Shown here piece by piece: positions 61,897 through 64,000 of a stretch of DNA of 64,000 nt (position 1 is its first letter; every line of letters begins with the position of its first letter). The notes under the pieces were generated by a model. The model was not told where the DNA came from and did not search any database. It was given only the letters and a program-made list of their open reading frames with translations. Source of the DNA: Dactylosporangium roseum (GTDB taxonomy: Bacteria > Actinomycetota > Actinomycetes > Mycobacteriales > Micromonosporaceae); NCBI RefSeq assembly GCF_025264685.1, contig NZ_CP073721.1:983001-1047000 (forward strand), read 5' to 3'. Both the position numbers and the translations under genes were made by a program.

Positions 61897-64000
61897 ATGA
61901 CCGCGGCCAGCACGTCGCCAAAGATCGACGCCGGCCCGCGGTACACACCCGTCGAGCTGGCGAAGCTGCTCCGCCTGCCGGCGCCGACCGTCCAGCAGGC
62001 CGCGGTCATCGCGGCGCCGGTCTCGCCGCTGCTCGTCGTGGCCGGTGCCGGGTCCGGCAAGACCGAGACGATGGCGGCCCGGGTCGTCTGGCTGGTCGCC
62101 AACTCCCACGTGCGGCCGGAGCAGATCCTCGGCCTGACCTTCACCCGCAAGGCCGCCGGCGAGCTGTCGCACCGCATCCGGCAGCGCCTCGGGCAACTGG
62201 TCCGCCGCCTCGGCCGCGACGACCTCATCGCCGGCGAGCCGACCGTCGCGACGTACCACTCGTATGCCACGCGCGTCGTCCGCGAGCACGGCGTGCGGGC
62301 CGGGTTCGAGCCGTCGACCCGGCTCCTCACCGAGGCCGCGTGCTGGCAGCTCGCCGACGCCGTCGTGCGTGCCTACGACGGCGACATGACCGCCGTGGCC
62401 GCGGCCCCCTCGACGGTCGTCGACGCCGTGCTGCACCTTGCCGGGGACCTCGCCGAGCACCTGCGCGAGCCGGCCGACGTCGCCGCGTGGACCGGCCGGT
62501 TCTTCGCCGAGGTCGGCGGCAAGACGGGCAAGATGGCCAAGCCGGTGCGTGACGTCCTCTCCCGCCAGCAGGCCCGGCTGCAACTGCTGCCGTTGATCAG
62601 GCAGTATCAGGAGAAGAAAGCGCTGCTGGAAGCCATGGACTTCGGCGACCAGTTGTCCAGGGCGGCTCGGGTGGCGAGCGATCATCCGGAGGTCGGGGCC
62701 GTCGAGCGCGACCGGTTCCGGGTCGTGCTGCTCGACGAGTATCAGGACACGAGCCACGCGCAGGTCGTGCTGCTGCGCGCACTGTTCGGCGAGGGGCACC
62801 CGGTCACCGCGGTCGGTGACCCCTGCCAGTCCATCTACGGCTGGCGCGGTGCCTCGGCCGGCACGCTCGACCGGTTCCCGGCGGAGTTCCCGGCCGCGCC
62901 CGGCGTGCCGGCACCGGAGCTGTCGCTGACCACGAGCTGGCGCAACCGGCCCGAGATCCTCGACGTGGCCAACACGCTGTCCCAGCCGCTGCGGGCGCAC
63001 GGCGCGCGCGTCGCCGAGCTGGCACCCGCCGACCGCCTCGCCGAGCCCGCCTCCACCGCGACCGTCCACTGCGCACTGCTCGAGACGTTTGCCGAAGAGG
63101 CCGCGTGGATCGCCGACCGGGTGGTCGCCTCGTGGCGGCTCGCGGCGAAGGTCGACCCTGACACGTTCCCCTACGACATCCCGGTCGAGGACCGGCCGTC
63201 GACCGCGGTCCTGGTGCGGACCCGCGCGCAGATCCCCGCGCTGGAAAACGCGCTGCGCTCCCGCGGCCTGCCGGTCGAGGTCGTCGGCCTCGGCGGCCTG
63301 CTCGACACGCCCGAGGTCCGCGACGTGGTGAGCACCATGCGGGTCCTCGCGGACCCGGCCGAGGGTGCCGCGCTCCTGCGCATCCTGACCGGGCCGCGGT
63401 GGCGCATCGGGCCGCGCGATCTCGTGGCGCTGTACCGGCGGGCGCGTGCCCTCGCCGCCGCGCGCCGGGCGTCCCCGGACGACGAGCCGGACCTCGCGGA
63501 CCGGCTGGACGAGGCCCTGCTCGTCGAGGCGCTCGACGACCTGGGCGACGCCGACGGGTATTCGCCCGAGGGGCACCGCCGGTTCGCCGCCCTCGGGCTG
63601 GAGCTGCGGCGGCTGCGCCGCCGGCTCGACCAGCCGCTGCCCGACCTGGTCGCCGACATCGAGCGGGTCACCGGCCTCGACGTCGAGGTCGCCGCCCGTC
63701 CCGGTGACGCCGGCCTGGCGCGCGGTCACCTCGACGCGTTCAGCAACATCGCGGCCCGGTTCGCCGCGGAGTCGGAGGGTGCGACGCTGAGCGCGTTCCT
63801 GGCGTTCCTCGCCGCCGCCGAAAACGAGGAGCGCGGTCTCGCGCCCGGCGAGGTCGAGGTGGTCGACGGCGCGGTGCAGATCCTGACCGCCCACGCGGCG
63901 AAGGGCCTCGAGTGGGACGTCGTCGCCGTGGCCGGCCTGTGCGTCGACGTGTTCCCCGGCGCGAGCAACTCCGGCGACCACTGGCTGCGGGGCCTCGGTG
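61897..64000 (+). CDS. adnA: Helicase-nuclease AdnA-like subunit, N-terminal part
   Basis: The frame begins at ATG 61897 (MTAASTSPKIDAGPRYTPVE) and is open to the window edge, so about 701 residues are seen. Helicase motifs are canonical: Walker A AGAGSGKT (49-56), TFTRKAAGEL (Ia), Walker B LLDEYQDT (about 278-285), motif III VGDPCQSIYGWRGA, motif IV-like TTSWRN, and TAHAAKGLEWDVV near the end. The nuclease domain expected after about residue 800 lies outside. With AdnB it forms the heterodimeric motor-nuclease that processes double-strand breaks. It starts 55 nt after adnB. Confidence 0.92.
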   Translation, partial: MTAASTSPKIDAGPRYTPVELAKLLRLPAPTVQQAAVIAAPVSPLLVVAGAGSGKTETMAARVVWLVANSHVRPEQILGLTFTRKAAGELSHRIRQRLGQLVRRLGRDDLIAGEPTVATYHSYATRVVREHGVRAGFEPSTRLLTEAACWQLADAVVRAYDGDMTAVAAAPSTVVDAVLHLAGDLAEHLREPADVAAWTGRFFAEVGGKTGKMAKPVRDVLSRQQARLQLLPLIRQYQEKKALLEAMDFGDQLSRAARVASDHPEVGAVERDRFRVVLLDEYQDTSHAQVVLLRALFGEGHPVTAVGDPCQSIYGWRGASAGTLDRFPAEFPAAPGVPAPELSLTTSWRNRPEILDVANTLSQPLRAHGARVAELAPADRLAEPASTATVHCALLETFAEEAAWIADRVVASWRLAAKVDPDTFPYDIPVEDRPSTAVLVRTRAQIPALENALRSRGLPVEVVGLGGLLDTPEVRDVVSTMRVLADPAEGAALLRILTGPRWRIGPRDLVALYRRARALAAARRASPDDEPDLADRLDEALLVEALDDLGDADGYSPEGHRRFAALGLELRRLRRRLDQPLPDLVADIERVTGLDVEVAARPGDAGLARGHLDAFSNIAARFAAESEGATLSAFLAFLAAAENEERGLAPGEVEVVDGAVQILTAHAAKGLEWDVVAVAGLCVDVFPGASNSGDHWLRGLG

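Noticed and set aside
61873-63981. 702-residue reverse ORF opposite adnA
   Set aside because: Shadow of the helicase gene, which has canonical motifs on the forward strand and lacks a stop only because the window ends.

Overview
The window is high-G+C actinobacterial chromosome, most likely from the Micromonosporaceae (Actinoplanes/Micromonospora/Dactylosporangium type). Evidence: a mycothiol gene (mshB), GTP-dependent PEP carboxykinase, the actinobacterial AdnAB pair in place of RecBCD/AddAB, a WXG100/mycosin type VII secretion module, a DUF4245-glpX-xseBA neighbourhood, and an fdxA-dapC / dapD / dapE / LOG order recalling Mycobacterium tuberculosis Rv1177-Rv1205. Almost every segment is coding. 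The many long antisense ORFs are high-G+C shadows.

Layout. 1-5.9 kb: end of pckG, a cis-prenyltransferase, convergent otsB, a PIN-PhoH ATPase, a secreted lytic transglycosylase with a CRP-like operator upstream, and a rhomboid protease. 5.9-11 kb: ferredoxin-NADP reductase, then two coupled sensor genes (CHASE-PAS-PAS kinase, REC-PAS kinase). 11-15.3 kb: glpX, DUF4245, and xseA with xseB separated by a GNAT gene. 15.3-18.5 kb: a NarL-type two-component system head-to-head with a permease that has lost its 5' half, which I read as a deletion scar. 18.5-25 kb: ispH, a palindromic repeat region, rmuC, a DUF1542-type membrane protein and a TPR protein. 25-30.6 kb: a heterodimeric ABC exporter and two coupled DNA alkylation repair genes. 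30.7-35.1 kb: an acidic 13-residue-repeat protein, an AAC(3)-like acetyltransferase, ychF, a degenerate pterin dehydratase-like protein, and mutT-DUF1990.

35.1-42.6 kb: sdhCAB, a coupled TldD/TldE pair and a pterin-4a-carbinolamine dehydratase. 43.1-46.0 kb: a visibly lower-G+C three-gene operon of WXG-like protein, PPE-like protein and mycosin, without secretion-machine genes beside it. 46.2-51.5 kb: a possible TcmP-like protein, an S9 peptidase, mshB and membrane proteins. 51.5-58.6 kb: GNAT protein, fdxA, the lysine/diaminopimelate genes dapC, dapD and dapE, a DUF3152 zinc protease and two tandem LOG proteins. 58.6-64 kb: adnB and the start of adnA, cut by the window edge.

Points worth a second look: the repetitive acidic DxDxDG protein; the stand-alone type VII cassette; two families of dispersed palindromes (two copies each, one family partly in inverted orientation); the reciprocal truncation at about 17.07 kb; a probable CTG start for dapC; loss of catalytic residues in a pterin dehydratase paralogue; and a CRP/GlxR-like site before the transglycosylase. 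No tRNA, rRNA, CRISPR array, insertion sequence or prophage gene was seen.
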